34,640 nt of DNA from Methanobacteriota archaeon (GCA_013290045.1 JABCYU010000007.1:1-34640); one strand, 5' to 3'. Counted from the stretch's first letter, positions 18,918 through 28,030 are shown. Notes: a model not told the origin generated them from the sequence alone. A program made the numbers and translations.

Positions 18918-20312
18918 ATGTCGTCCGACGGACGGGGGGGCCGGGGCCCGGAAGATCAGCCATTGCGATATCGCGTCCTCCCAACCGGCGTCGTTAGCGT
19001 CGTACTCGCGATCGTCGTGCTCGCCCTTCCCGGCGGCGTGGTCGCGCGCGCGCCAGCCGAACATGGTGGATCCTCTTCGACCGCCCCGCCCTCCGCCCTC
19101 TCGCCGTCGCACGGGCGGGTGCCTCCGGCCCACGTCAACTTCACCACCTCGACGATCTCCTACAGCAGCTCCGTCGACGGATGGAACCTGAGCTACGAGG
19201 AGACCCGCCCGGTCCCGTTCAACGCCAGCCGCACCTACCCGCTCGCGATCGAACTGCACGGGCTCACCGGCGAGACCCTACCCGTCTGGGGGGGCCTTCC
19301 GAACTACGTCGTGCCGACGACGGCCCAGGCGGCGGTCGACGTCGGGATGATCCTGATCAACCCGTGCACGCGCACCGGCTCGGGGTGGTACATCGACTCG
19401 AACTACACCGGACCCCAGGAGCAGGACATCCTGGACGCCCTCGTGCACGAACAGTCGATCCGGCACATCGGGGCCGTCTACCTGTTCGGTGAGAGCATGG
19501 GGTCGATCGGAACGCTCGAGATCGGGCTCGACCATCCGGGGCTCTTCCGCGGACTCGGCGCCATCGTGAGCTTCTCCGACTTCTTCGAGATGTTCGCCTA
19601 TCTCAACCAGACCGCGTACTCCTATCTCACGCCGTACATGCTGCTGCCCGCCGGCGGCCTCTACCCGAACGCCTCGTCGTATGCCCGGGGGATCTTCCTC
19701 CACCTCTCGTCGCTCCGATTCCACCCGCAGAACCTGAGCGGGGTGCGCCTGTTCGTGGCGAACGGCGCCCGCGATGTCCTCTCGTCGAACAACCTGAGCG
19801 TTTGGCCGTATCAACAGGAGAACAACACGCTCGTCAACCGAACCTGCCTGGTGACGCGGGTCTACGCCGAGCCGAACAGCTGCACCTTTCCCCTCTCCAC
19901 CTTGGCCGCTCTCTATCCGGCGAAGTACAGCTACCGGTACATCTTCGAGCCGAACGGCCCCCACGATTACTACGTCATGAACGCCACGGACATGTTCGGC
20001 TACTTCACCGGAACGGAGCCGACGGGTACGTTCTGGGGCACGTGGCCGATCCCTCAGGCCCGGAACCCGCCTCAGCCGCTGGTCGTCGTCGCGACGCGTC
20101 CGCTCTCGTGCGGTTCGGTGTCGATCGGCGGTCACGGGTACCGGACGGGAGACACGGTCCCGCTCTCCGTCGGGACGTATCCGGTGTCGTTCGCCCCGTG
20201 CGGGTCGAAGACGGTCTTCTCGGTCCACGGATCGGGTGGGGTCCACTATTCCTCGTCGGGCTCGAGCGTCTCGGTCTCGGCGAGCGGCGCCCTCGTCGTG
20301 AAGTTCAGCTGA
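18918..20312 (+). CDS. Secreted alpha/beta-hydrolase (esterase-like) with a C-terminal beta-repeat module
   Basis: N-terminal TM/signal; 'PLAIELHGLTGE', nucleophile elbow 'LFGESMGSIG' (GxSxG), 'NGARD' and 'NGPHDYY' as possible acid/His motifs. Confidence 0.82.
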   Translation: MSSDGRGGRGPEDQPLRYRVLPTGVVSVVLAIVVLALPGGVVARAPAEHGGSSSTAPPSALSPSHGRVPPAHVNFTTSTISYSSSVDGWNLSYEETRPVPFNASRTYPLAIELHGLTGETLPVWGGLPNYVVPTTAQAAVDVGMILINPCTRTGSGWYIDSNYTGPQEQDILDALVHEQSIRHIGAVYLFGESMGSIGTLEIGLDHPGLFRGLGAIVSFSDFFEMFAYLNQTAYSYLTPYMLLPAGGLYPNASSYARGIFLHLSSLRFHPQNLSGVRLFVANGARDVLSSNNLSVWPYQQENNTLVNRTCLVTRVYAEPNSCTFPLSTLAALYPAKYSYRYIFEPNGPHDYYVMNATDMFGYFTGTEPTGTFWGTWPIPQARNPPQPLVVVATRPLSCGSVSIGGHGYRTGDTVPLSVGTYPVSFAPCGSKTVFSVHGSGGVHYSSSGSSVSVSASGALVVKFS

Positions 20313-21213
20313 CGACGATGCTTCTCAGCGTCGCGCCGTTGCCGCGCGACCCGAGGTCGAGCGTGGCCCGCGCGGTCCCGGAGAGCGGAACGATCGAGGT
20401 GAAGTTCCAGTAGGAGGTCGTGAGGCTCGCGTACGTGTGGGCGATCCCGTAGACGAGCAGCTCCCAGACGTGCGAGGCGTTGGGGTTCGCCAGGGCGAAA
20501 TGGAACGTGTAGTTCCACGAGCCGCTCGTCGGCCCGCCCGGCGGGGTCGAGTGGTTCGACGCTTGGCAGGTCGGAGCGCAGTAGTCGTTCTGGTCGACGT
20601 AGGCGAAGCGGTAGACGCTCGGGAAGAACGCCGAAGCGAAGTAGTAGGCTCCGGAGGTCGCGTCGAACAGGTACGTCAGCAGATAGAACGAACTCGAAGC
20701 GTCCGCGCTGCAGTCGAGATATCCATAGGACGCCCCCGCCGAGAGGGTCCCGGAGCAGTTCTTCGTGATCGTGTACAGGTCGGAAACGCTCCAGGCGAGG
20801 TCCCAGGTGGCGTTGACGCTCTGGTTGCCGCTTCGCGGCGCGAGCGAGATCGGGACGAGCACGTCCCAACCCCCGAGCCATTGGGAGGTCGACGAGCCTC
20901 CCCTCCCCGGAGCCAACGCGGAGGGACACGACCCGGCGAGCGCCGCGTCGGAGACGACCGCCCGTCCGGTCTTGGCGATCCAGGCGGGGGCCACGGGTTG
21001 CCGATTCACGTCCTTGCCGCACGGTCCGGAGCTCGCGCTCCCGTAGGTGTATGAGGCGCTCCAACGGTACGGTGGTGCCGAGGTGCTCGACCCGCGGGAC
21101 ACGGGGACGGCGGCGGCCACCAGGAGGACGCAAAGCCCGACGCTCGTCCCCGACCACCACACGGGCGCGCGCGGCCGGACTCTCCGGAGCCCGCGAGCGG
21201 CGTCGGGAATCAT
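20305..21213 (-). CDS. Secreted protein, member A of the local paralogous family
   Basis: Signal/TM 'WWSGTSVGLCVLLVAAAVPVSRG'; C-terminus 'ATLDLGSRGNGATLRSIVVS'; start at ATG 21213. Confidence 0.8.
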   Translation of the reverse strand: MIPDAARGLRRVRPRAPVWWSGTSVGLCVLLVAAAVPVSRGSSTSAPPYRWSASYTYGSASSGPCGKDVNRQPVAPAWIAKTGRAVVSDAALAGSCPSALAPGRGGSSTSQWLGGWDVLVPISLAPRSGNQSVNATWDLAWSVSDLYTITKNCSGTLSAGASYGYLDCSADASSSFYLLTYLFDATSGAYYFASAFFPSVYRFAYVDQNDYCAPTCQASNHSTPPGGPTSGSWNYTFHFALANPNASHVWELLVYGIAHTYASLTTSYWNFTSIVPLSGTARATLDLGSRGNGATLRSIVVS

Positions 21214-21302
21214 CGACGTCCGACCGGGCGGCGCGCGTGGGACCGAACCCTTCCCTCGGAGCAAGTTTCGGACCCCCCCCCCGGGCCGAGACCGACCGGT
21301 CC

Positions 21303-21312
21303 GTTATTTGCC
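21303..21312 (-). promoter_or_regulatory. TATA-like box (GGCAAATAAC) for family member A
   Basis: A/T island upstream of ATG 21213; similar to the boxes of members B and C. Confidence 0.45.
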
Positions 21313-21421
21313 TTCTGCCAACGCCGGTGAGCGGGGCATCGGGCGAGAACTGGCCCCCGAGATTCCGGGGGTCCCCGGGGGGCCCACCTAATACCCCGGC
21401 ACGGCATTCGCCGGTGATACC

Positions 21422-21916
21422 ATGGGTTGGGGCGGAATCCAGAACATCCCGCCCGGCTTCGACGTGTTCGGCGGGAAGCAAGGAACCCGAAACATCGTCG
21501 ACGACGCGATCAAGGGGGCGGTCCAGGGACTGAGCCCGGCGCGCGAGCCGATGTTCGTCGACCTGAAACGCAACCTGCTGCGCCGGGACTACGCCAAGTA
21601 CTTCGAGAGCTGCCTGCCGTGCGCCGCCGTCCTGGGCGACATCAAGGACGGGATCTACAATGCCGAGATCCTCCGGGACCTCGTCGAGCCCGCCCTGAAG
21701 GTCGCGCTGGAACAGATGGAATCGATCCAGAAGGACGCCGAGCGAAGCCGGGCGGCGAACCGGAAGATGGAGTACGACGCCCAGTCCTCCCTCGACCAGA
21801 TGCACCGGAAGTCACTGCCGATCGCCCTCGCGTATCCCCAGGCTGCTGGGGCGAAGGAGCTCGACGCCCGGTATCAAGAGATCTCGGCGACCGTCCGTAC
21901 GTTGAATCTGCGTTAG
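21422..21916 (+). CDS. Hypothetical soluble protein, predicted largely alpha-helical
   Basis: ATG with TATA-like 'CCTAATACCC' about 30 nt upstream; charged C-terminal half; family not recognised. Confidence 0.75.
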   Translation: MGWGGIQNIPPGFDVFGGKQGTRNIVDDAIKGAVQGLSPAREPMFVDLKRNLLRRDYAKYFESCLPCAAVLGDIKDGIYNAEILRDLVEPALKVALEQMESIQKDAERSRAANRKMEYDAQSSLDQMHRKSLPIALAYPQAAGAKELDARYQEISATVRTLNLR

Positions 21917-22117
21917 TTGGGCCGACCACGCCCCACCGATCGATCCTTTCTGAGGGCGACTCGGGGCCGGTCCGACCCCGCCGGATGCCTCGGGCCACGG
22001 GTAGCGGGAAGATCGGAGCCCCAGGAGAATCACCGAGTCTCGGCGGCACGCCCGAAGGCCACGGACTCCGGTGGACCCCCGGCGGCCTGCGGACCCGAAC
22101 AGCGTCCCCATAACTGG

Positions 22118-22127
22118 CATAAATAGG
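22118..22127 (+). promoter_or_regulatory. TATA-like box (CATAAATAGG) for family member B
   Basis: A/T island about 85 nt upstream of ATG 22205; ribosome-binding-site-like GGGAGGA just before the ATG. Confidence 0.55.
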
Positions 22128-22204
22128 ACCGAGCGGTTCGGCCCCCGACCCGACGGGACGGCTGGGAGGGTGAATCGGCCGCCCCCCGAGGGAGGAATCC
22201 AGAG

Positions 22205-23068
22205 ATGGAGCGAGGCAACGCCAATCACCCAGGCGAGCGAGCCCTACGCCGAACGAGAACGATCTTTGCCGGAGGCGCGGGCGCGACCTTCGCGGCGGTC
22301 GCGGTGCTGATGATGCTGACGCCGGCCGCCCTCGGTGGGCCGTCGACCGCGGTCACCCTGTCGGCCCCGTACAAGAAGGCGACCGTGATCCTGTCGAGCC
22401 CCAGCAGTTCCGCTGGCTGCGGCTCCTACGTCGCCGTCAAGGCGCCGTTCTTCAACAAGACGAGCGGCATCGGCGGGTTCAGTGGCAACGCCTCGACGTC
22501 CTGGTGCACGACCTCGACTAACAACAGCGCCATCTCGGAAGGGAAGTTCCAGGTCAACCTGCCGATTTCGGTTTCGAGCACCGGCACGCACACGGTCACG
22601 GCCCTCTGGGACACCGTGGCGAGGGGCAGTGAGAACTTGACCGCGGGTACCTGCACCGGCAGCTCGAGCACGCTCTACTCCGGCTGCAACCGGTGGGCGA
22701 AGACGTTCGTCTACGGCTACGCGTTCCTCCTCGACAAGACGTCGCACAAGAAGATCGCCTCCACCAAGTGGCCGGGGAACTTCGCCTACTCGTCGAACTA
22801 CACCAGCTGCCGCTACACGGCCTGCGCTTCGTCCGGATCCGGGGGCTCTTCCGGGTCCTTCGGCGGATCGTTCTACTGGGCTTGGTACTGGAACAGCACG
22901 GCGATGAACTCCACCCACAAGTACGTGCTCCAGATGTTCATCCTCGGCGGATCGAGCGTCGAGCTGATGACTTCGGGGGCGACCCTTTCGGGGGCGAGCG
23001 CCAACTCGCAGCTCAACTCCGCCACGCTCGGGAACGATGAGCAGCTGGTCTCGGTGACCATCAGCTGA
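22205..23068 (+). CDS. Secreted protein, member B of the local paralogous family
   Basis: TM/signal 'AGATFAAVAVLMMLTPAALGG', then 'TLSAPYKKAT...AGCGSYV'; C-terminus 'SQLNSATLGNDEQLVSVTIS'. Confidence 0.85.
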   Translation: MERGNANHPGERALRRTRTIFAGGAGATFAAVAVLMMLTPAALGGPSTAVTLSAPYKKATVILSSPSSSAGCGSYVAVKAPFFNKTSGIGGFSGNASTSWCTTSTNNSAISEGKFQVNLPISVSSTGTHTVTALWDTVARGSENLTAGTCTGSSSTLYSGCNRWAKTFVYGYAFLLDKTSHKKIASTKWPGNFAYSSNYTSCRYTACASSGSGGSSGSFGGSFYWAWYWNSTAMNSTHKYVLQMFILGGSSVELMTSGATLSGASANSQLNSATLGNDEQLVSVTIS

Positions 23069-23127
23069 CGCAACCTTTTCCCGGGGACCGGCCGCGGGCA
23101 CGGGGGCCGGTCCCTTCCCACCCCGGA

Positions 23128-23673
23128 TCAGTCGGCCAGGCGCGCCAGGATCGTGCGAACGATCCGCGACGGCGGCGCCGTGGCGTCGATCGCCTCGCCA
23201 ACGTGGACGCGGTTCGTGAGTTCGAAGACGCGGCGAGTGGCCACGACCCCGTAGCTCCTCGCCCGGCGTCGGTCGCGCTCGATGCACACCTCGACGGGGG
23301 CCTCGAGCGTGAACACCCTGGAGGGCGCCCGAACGCGACGCCGCAGGTCGCGGATCTGGCCCATCCAGTAGAAGTTGCCGTCGACGACCACCCACCGGCG
23401 GCGTCGCGAACGGTCCAGGTACCGGGACGCGATCACCCGGTTCGCCGCGAGGAAGCTGCCGAGAGTGATGGAGTTGCGCTCGAACTCGATCAGATCGTGA
23501 CGGTCGAGGACCCGATCGACCGAGATGTACGACGCGTCCAGCGACCGCGCCAGTCGCCGGGCGATGGTGGTCTTCCCCACGCCCAACGGACCGCGGAGGA
23601 TCACGACGGTCCGAGGGGCGCGGCGGCGACCGATCGGCTCGCGGCGTGGTGGTCTTACGAACAACGGCCCCAC
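23128..23673 (-). CDS. P-loop nucleotide kinase (AAA_33-like)
   Basis: Walker A 'VVILRGPLGVGKTTIARRLA'; 'WVVVDGNFYWMGQIRDL'; 'FTLEAPVEVCIERDRRR'. Confidence 0.85.
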   Translation of the reverse strand: MGPLFVRPPRREPIGRRRAPRTVVILRGPLGVGKTTIARRLARSLDASYISVDRVLDRHDLIEFERNSITLGSFLAANRVIASRYLDRSRRRRWVVVDGNFYWMGQIRDLRRRVRAPSRVFTLEAPVEVCIERDRRRARSYGVVATRRVFELTNRVHVGEAIDATAPPSRIVRTILARLAD

Positions 23674-23728
23674 CGAGCTGCCCGAGGTCAGGGTTCCATC
23701 GGGAGGAGTCGGGCCCGTCCGGCCGATG

Positions 23729-24130
23729 TCAGTCCACCGGGGAGGTGAGCACGACGGACCGACCGTCGGGGTCCCGGAGGAAAGCGTTCCAGATGCCCAT
23801 CTCCCCGCGAGCTTCGGGCACGCTCAGGAAAACGACCCCCTTTCCCATCAGTCGCTCGAACGCCGCTCTCACGTCGCGGACCTGGATCGTCAGGACGAGA
23901 TCGGAGACCGAGCTCTCGCCCTGAACCGGATTCTCGGAGCCGTTCACCTTCGACCACCACCGACCATCGACGATCGAGAACGACGAGGGGGTCGAGAGGC
24001 ATTTGGCGTAGGGGTGGGATCCCTCGACGGGCAGCTCGAGTACGTCTCGGTAGAACTTCAGGGTCCGGTCGAAGTCCCGGGCGAGGAGGAGGGGACCGAA
24101 GAAGGTGGGAATCTCGAGCTCGGCGGCCAC
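23729..24130 (-). CDS. VOC (glyoxalase/bleomycin-resistance-like) family protein
   Basis: 'FFGPLLLARDFDRTLKFYRDVLELPVEG...VLTIQVRDVRAAFERLMGKGVVFLS...WNAFLRDPDGRSVVLTSP'. Confidence 0.93.
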   Translation of the reverse strand: MAAELEIPTFFGPLLLARDFDRTLKFYRDVLELPVEGSHPYAKCLSTPSSFSIVDGRWWSKVNGSENPVQGESSVSDLVLTIQVRDVRAAFERLMGKGVVFLSVPEARGEMGIWNAFLRDPDGRSVVLTSPVD

Positions 24131-24227
24131 AGCGGTGCAACGGTACTCCGGTCTGAATACGTTCGCATGCTCCCGCCGGGTGCCGACGGGGGCGGTGGGT
24201 CACGGGAGGGTCGGCCAATCGCCCTCG

Positions 24228-25280
24228 TCAGACCGCCGGTCCGGCGGGCGACGCTCGGGGTGCCGACCCGATGGGCGGGTCCCCGAAGACGCGTTCGGGA
24301 GCTCGCCACATCGCGCGGGTCGTCACCTTTCCGGTCGCGGAGTCGATGTGGGCCAGGACGCCCGCGGAGCGGCCGAAGAACGTCATCTCGAGGGAGTACC
24401 AGAAGACGTCGAATCCGCCCGGGCTCGCCCGAACCTCGGCGAACGGTCGAGTCTCCCCGAGGATCCAGCTCTCCGCGAACGACGGGCCGTAGGTCCGGGA
24501 TAACGCGGCCGAGGGGCTCCCCACCGGCAACGGGTCCGCGACACCCAGGGGCACCTCCAACGACCGGCCCGGTCCGTCGAACCCGCGGGTCAGATGGAAT
24601 CGCGCCCAGCGGAGCCTCCGGAGCTCTGGGGTCGACTCCTCATCGAACATCGCAAAGTGGAGCGGGTGGGCCTGGGGGATCACCGCCGAGTACCCTCCCT
24701 CGCGGGCCGCGACGCCGGCTCTCCAACGGGCGAGGATGCGGACGGCGAAGTAGAAGACCGCCGCGGCGAGCAGCAGCTCCGTGGTGTCGACCCACCAGGC
24801 CATCGGCACCCTTCCCCGCTCGTAGATCATGATCGCGTACGCCAGGACCGTGAACGCCATCGATCCGACGTTGACGATCCGATCGACATCGAACTTGTAC
24901 TCCGTCGGGGAGAACGGGGCGAAGATCGGCACCGACCAGTGGTCGAGGGAATCGAGGAACACGTGGGAGAGGCCCCCGACCTCCATCGCGAGGAAGAACC
25001 CGAGCGTCGACCCGGAGGCGAACCCCGATCCCAACCCCCAACCGATCGCCCGCGGGACGAGGAGACATCCGACCGCGGCGAGGACCGTGACCCCGAAGAT
25101 CGAGTGGGAGATCCCGCGGTGGCGAAGCAACGGGAACCGGTGCGAGAGCGGATACAGCAGGATGTCCCCATCGGGAAGCGCCCCCGCGACCGCGGCGGCG
25201 ACCACGTACGGGAGACCCCCGGGACCCCAGATCCCGAACCCGAGGAGGTAGCCGAGGAGCAGGTGGCTGAACGGGTCCAT
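24228..25280 (-). CDS. YdjM/DUF457-like membrane metal-dependent hydrolase family protein
   Basis: 'MDPFSHLLLGYLLGF...AGALPDGDILLYPLSHRFPLLRHRGISHSIFGV...GGLSHVFLDSLDHWSVPIFAPFSPTEYKF'. Confidence 0.9.
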   Translation of the reverse strand: MDPFSHLLLGYLLGFGIWGPGGLPYVVAAAVAGALPDGDILLYPLSHRFPLLRHRGISHSIFGVTVLAAVGCLLVPRAIGWGLGSGFASGSTLGFFLAMEVGGLSHVFLDSLDHWSVPIFAPFSPTEYKFDVDRIVNVGSMAFTVLAYAIMIYERGRVPMAWWVDTTELLLAAAVFYFAVRILARWRAGVAAREGGYSAVIPQAHPLHFAMFDEESTPELRRLRWARFHLTRGFDGPGRSLEVPLGVADPLPVGSPSAALSRTYGPSFAESWILGETRPFAEVRASPGGFDVFWYSLEMTFFGRSAGVLAHIDSATGKVTTRAMWRAPERVFGDPPIGSAPRASPAGPAV

Positions 25281-25414
25281 CTCGACTGCCGCGAGACCTG
25301 TTGCTCCCGATAACGCTCGCGTCGGCCGGAAAGTCCGGGGCCGGCGGACGCGAGCCTACGGCGGCTCCGCTCCCGGCGGGACCCGGCGGTGGACCGACCC
25401 CGGGAGGCGTCGGC

Positions 25415-26377
25415 TCAGGACACGGTGACGGACCGGAGGTTGGCGCCGTTCCCGAGGGTGCCCATGTTGATCGTGGCCCCCGCCGTACCGGCCCAGAATC
25501 CGAGCAGGTTGTAGGCGCTCGCGAACACGGTGACGGACATGCCGATGCCGAACACCAGGACGTAGTGGTGGTTGCGGACCATGTTCGTCCCGTTCGCCCA
25601 CATCGTCCACGTGTTCGTCCCGTTCCAGGTGAACCCGCTGAAGCCGACGATGTTCGTGCTGTAGATCCCCGATCCCGAGGCTCCCCAGACGGTCCCGGTG
25701 ATGTTCGTGCACGCGGGCGTGCCGAAGTTGTAGCAGTCGGTGTAGTTCTGCCAGTACGAATCGTTCTGGTCGTACCCGTACGCCGAGGTGCCGTACCAGC
25801 TGACGTTGTTCTCGTCGACGAGATAGGCGCTCGTCGACCAACTGATGTAGGCGGCGGCCTCGCAGATCCCGAACGAATACTGGTTCGGTTTCGCGGGGGA
25901 CGGGACGTTCTTCGCCGGGCAACCCCCGATGGTGAAGGCGTCGACGGTCGCCAGCTTCACCGTCACGTTCGCGCTGACCGAATGGCTCCCGGGGGAGGTG
26001 ATCCGGATCGGGATGGCGACGCTGATTTCGGTGTCGGCGTAGCCCTGGCCCGATCCCCCGACTCCGACGGATTTGCCGCACGTCCTCGCCGACGCCGACG
26101 TGAACTCCGTGATCCCGCCGGTCAGCGCGTGCCAGTACGGGGTCGGGGCGGACGCCTTGGCGCAACCGTTGACCTGGGTTCCCTTTCCTCCGGAGTTCTG
26201 GGTATGCAGGTAGGGGGCCGATATCGTGGTGGTGCCACGGACCAGCGCCCCGGAGGTGGCCGGCGCGAGGACCGTAAGGATCACGAGGGCGAAGGCGACC
26301 GCGCCGGTTCCGAGTCCGAGAGAGTCCCGATTCCACGCGAACGACGCCCGCCGCCGTGACCTCTGAAAATCCGTCAT
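25415..26377 (-). CDS. Secreted protein, member C of the local paralogous family
   Basis: TM/signal 'TGAVAFALVILTVLAPATSG', then 'TISAPYLHTQ...NGCAKASAPTPYWHALTGG'; C-terminus 'ATINMGTLGNGANLRSVTVS'. Confidence 0.85.
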   Translation of the reverse strand: MTDFQRSRRRASFAWNRDSLGLGTGAVAFALVILTVLAPATSGALVRGTTTISAPYLHTQNSGGKGTQVNGCAKASAPTPYWHALTGGITEFTSASARTCGKSVGVGGSGQGYADTEISVAIPIRITSPGSHSVSANVTVKLATVDAFTIGGCPAKNVPSPAKPNQYSFGICEAAAYISWSTSAYLVDENNVSWYGTSAYGYDQNDSYWQNYTDCYNFGTPACTNITGTVWGASGSGIYSTNIVGFSGFTWNGTNTWTMWANGTNMVRNHHYVLVFGIGMSVTVFASAYNLLGFWAGTAGATINMGTLGNGANLRSVTVS

Positions 26378-26450
26378 CTTTCGTTCCGCTGAGGGCCGCG
26401 CTCTGCCGCCGGGGACCGTCGGGGGCGCGGTGGCCGGGGAATCCTGTTCG

Positions 26451-26460
26451 GTTATTTAGA
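26451..26460 (-). promoter_or_regulatory. TATA-like box (TCTAAATAAC) for family member C
   Basis: A/T island about 75 nt upstream of ATG 26377. Confidence 0.5.
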
Positions 26461-26583
26461 CCGCAGCGAGACCGCCTCCCCGCCCTCCCGGGGCTGAGAC
26501 GGGGGACCCGGCCCCGATGCCGACCCGGGACCACTAGGACCCCACGGATGAACCGTTATGGACCATGGGGCCATCGCGGCCGC

Positions 26584-26799
26584 GTGGACGACCGGGAGAA
26601 GGAACTGCTCACCGGGATGGGGAACTGCTTCGCGGCCTGCGGGGAAGATTTCGAAGGGACGGTCGGCATGGTCGCCGGCGCGAGACAACGGCAGGTCGCC
26701 GAGGTGATCGCGACGCTGGCCCGGATGCGTCGACTCTACTCCGGGGACTCCGACTATCAGTCCCTCCGCGCCCGCCTCCCCGCGTCGTTCCCGCTGTAG
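26584..26799 (+). CDS. Small hypothetical protein (71 aa), first gene of a three-gene operon
   Basis: GTG 26584 about 26-30 nt after the TATA-like 'CCGTTATGGA'; 'VDDREKELLTGMGNCFAACGEDFEGTVGMVAGARQRQVAEVIATLARMRRLY'; next gene follows within 3-18 nt. Confidence 0.6.
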   Translation: MDDREKELLTGMGNCFAACGEDFEGTVGMVAGARQRQVAEVIATLARMRRLYSGDSDYQSLRARLPASFPL

Positions 26800-26801
26800 G
26801 A

Positions 26802-27713
26802 GTGGATCCCGGGACGATGACCCGTTGTCCGGCGTGTCTGGGGTCGTTCCCGGAGGGGGACCTGTCGGCCCTGGCGGAGCACCTCGTGGACCGGGCCTCG
26901 GAGAGCGATTCGGCGCACGTACGGTGGCTCAATCAGAACGTGACCCGACAAAAGTGCGAGGCGTCGGAACTCCTCCCGGCCCTTGAGCAGCTTTTCGCCA
27001 TCGGCCGCGGGGGCCTCCCGGGGTGGATCAAGGGACGGTTCATCGCGAAGTTCTACGGGAAGGCGCCCCACCCGTTCGTCGTGGCGCTGCAGCATCCGTC
27101 CCGTGCGACGTTGCTCGGCTATGTGGTGGAGCACCAGCATTTCCTTCGGCAGTGGGTCCGGTCCTGTTCGTTCATCATGGCTCGGACGGACGAGCGGAAG
27201 GTCGTACTCTACGAGCTCGACAACCTGAACACGGAGTTCGGGGGGTTAGGCCCCGACCGGGTCGCCCACTACGAGCTTCTGCTCCGGATGGGGGAGAGCC
27301 TCGGGGTCGACCGAGCGCGCGTCCTCTCCCTGGAGCCCCTGCCGGCCACCCGTCGCGGGATCGAAGGTTGGAACCGGATCGCCTCGGAGGAGCCGTGGGT
27401 CGCCGCCCTCGCGGCGATGCACGGGCTCGAGCTGATCGCCAATCGCGACCTCGTCAACGAGGGCGCGTCGATGCGCTACTTCGACCCGGAGATCCTGGAG
27501 GGGAGCGAGATCACCCACGAGGCGAAAGCGTTCCTGCGCGAGGGGTACGAGGCCGACGTGGCTCATTCGGGAGAGGCGCTCGACCTCGTGGCCGAGTTCG
27601 CCCGGGGCCGCGCCACGATCGAATCGGTCCAGTCGACGTTCCTGCGGTCGATCGATCTGTTCGACGACTACCTGATGGCCCGGCTCGAGCGGGGAGCCCA
27701 GTTTGAAGCGTAA
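26802..27713 (+). CDS. Heme-oxygenase-like (TenA/PqqC-type) putative iron-containing redox enzyme with N-terminal Cys/His motif
   Basis: 'CPACLGSF..HLVDRASESDSAHVRWLNQN', then 'VEHQHFLRQWVR', 'LDNLNTEFGGLGPDRVAHYELLLRMGESLG', 'EITHEAKAFLREGYEADVAHSGEAL'. ATG 26817 is an alternative start. Confidence 0.72.
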   Translation: MDPGTMTRCPACLGSFPEGDLSALAEHLVDRASESDSAHVRWLNQNVTRQKCEASELLPALEQLFAIGRGGLPGWIKGRFIAKFYGKAPHPFVVALQHPSRATLLGYVVEHQHFLRQWVRSCSFIMARTDERKVVLYELDNLNTEFGGLGPDRVAHYELLLRMGESLGVDRARVLSLEPLPATRRGIEGWNRIASEEPWVAALAAMHGLELIANRDLVNEGASMRYFDPEILEGSEITHEAKAFLREGYEADVAHSGEALDLVAEFARGRATIESVQSTFLRSIDLFDDYLMARLERGAQFEA

Positions 27714-27999
27714 CTTCGCGGGATGTGCCATCTGCGACTCGACCTGGGGCAACGTCTGGGAGGAGGTCGAGGGGGAGAGGATGTTCTTCTGCTGCCGGCT
27801 GTGCGCCACCCAATTCCGGACCCTGATCGAACGGATCGAACGGGAGACGGGCTGGACCACGGTCGAGGCGGTAGAGATCTCCGGCGACCGGCGCGGTCGC
27901 GAGTGCGTCGCGCGCTCGGGTTCGGGATCGATCCGGGTCGTGTTCAGCTTCACCCCAGAAGGGGAGCTTCTGCGGTTCGTGAGCCATGCCGTAGCTTGA
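27703..27999 (+). CDS. Ta0938-like small zinc-binding protein
   Basis: TTG start overlapping the upstream gene by 11 nt; 'FAGCAICDSTWGNVWEEVEGERMFFCCRLCATQFRTLIERI'; family recalled from Thermoplasma Ta0938. Confidence 0.7.
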   Translation: MKRNFAGCAICDSTWGNVWEEVEGERMFFCCRLCATQFRTLIERIERETGWTTVEAVEISGDRRGRECVARSGSGSIRVVFSFTPEGELLRFVSHAVA

Positions 28000-28030
28000 C
28001 GTTGGGCCGCTCGTCGAGTGCGACCGACAT

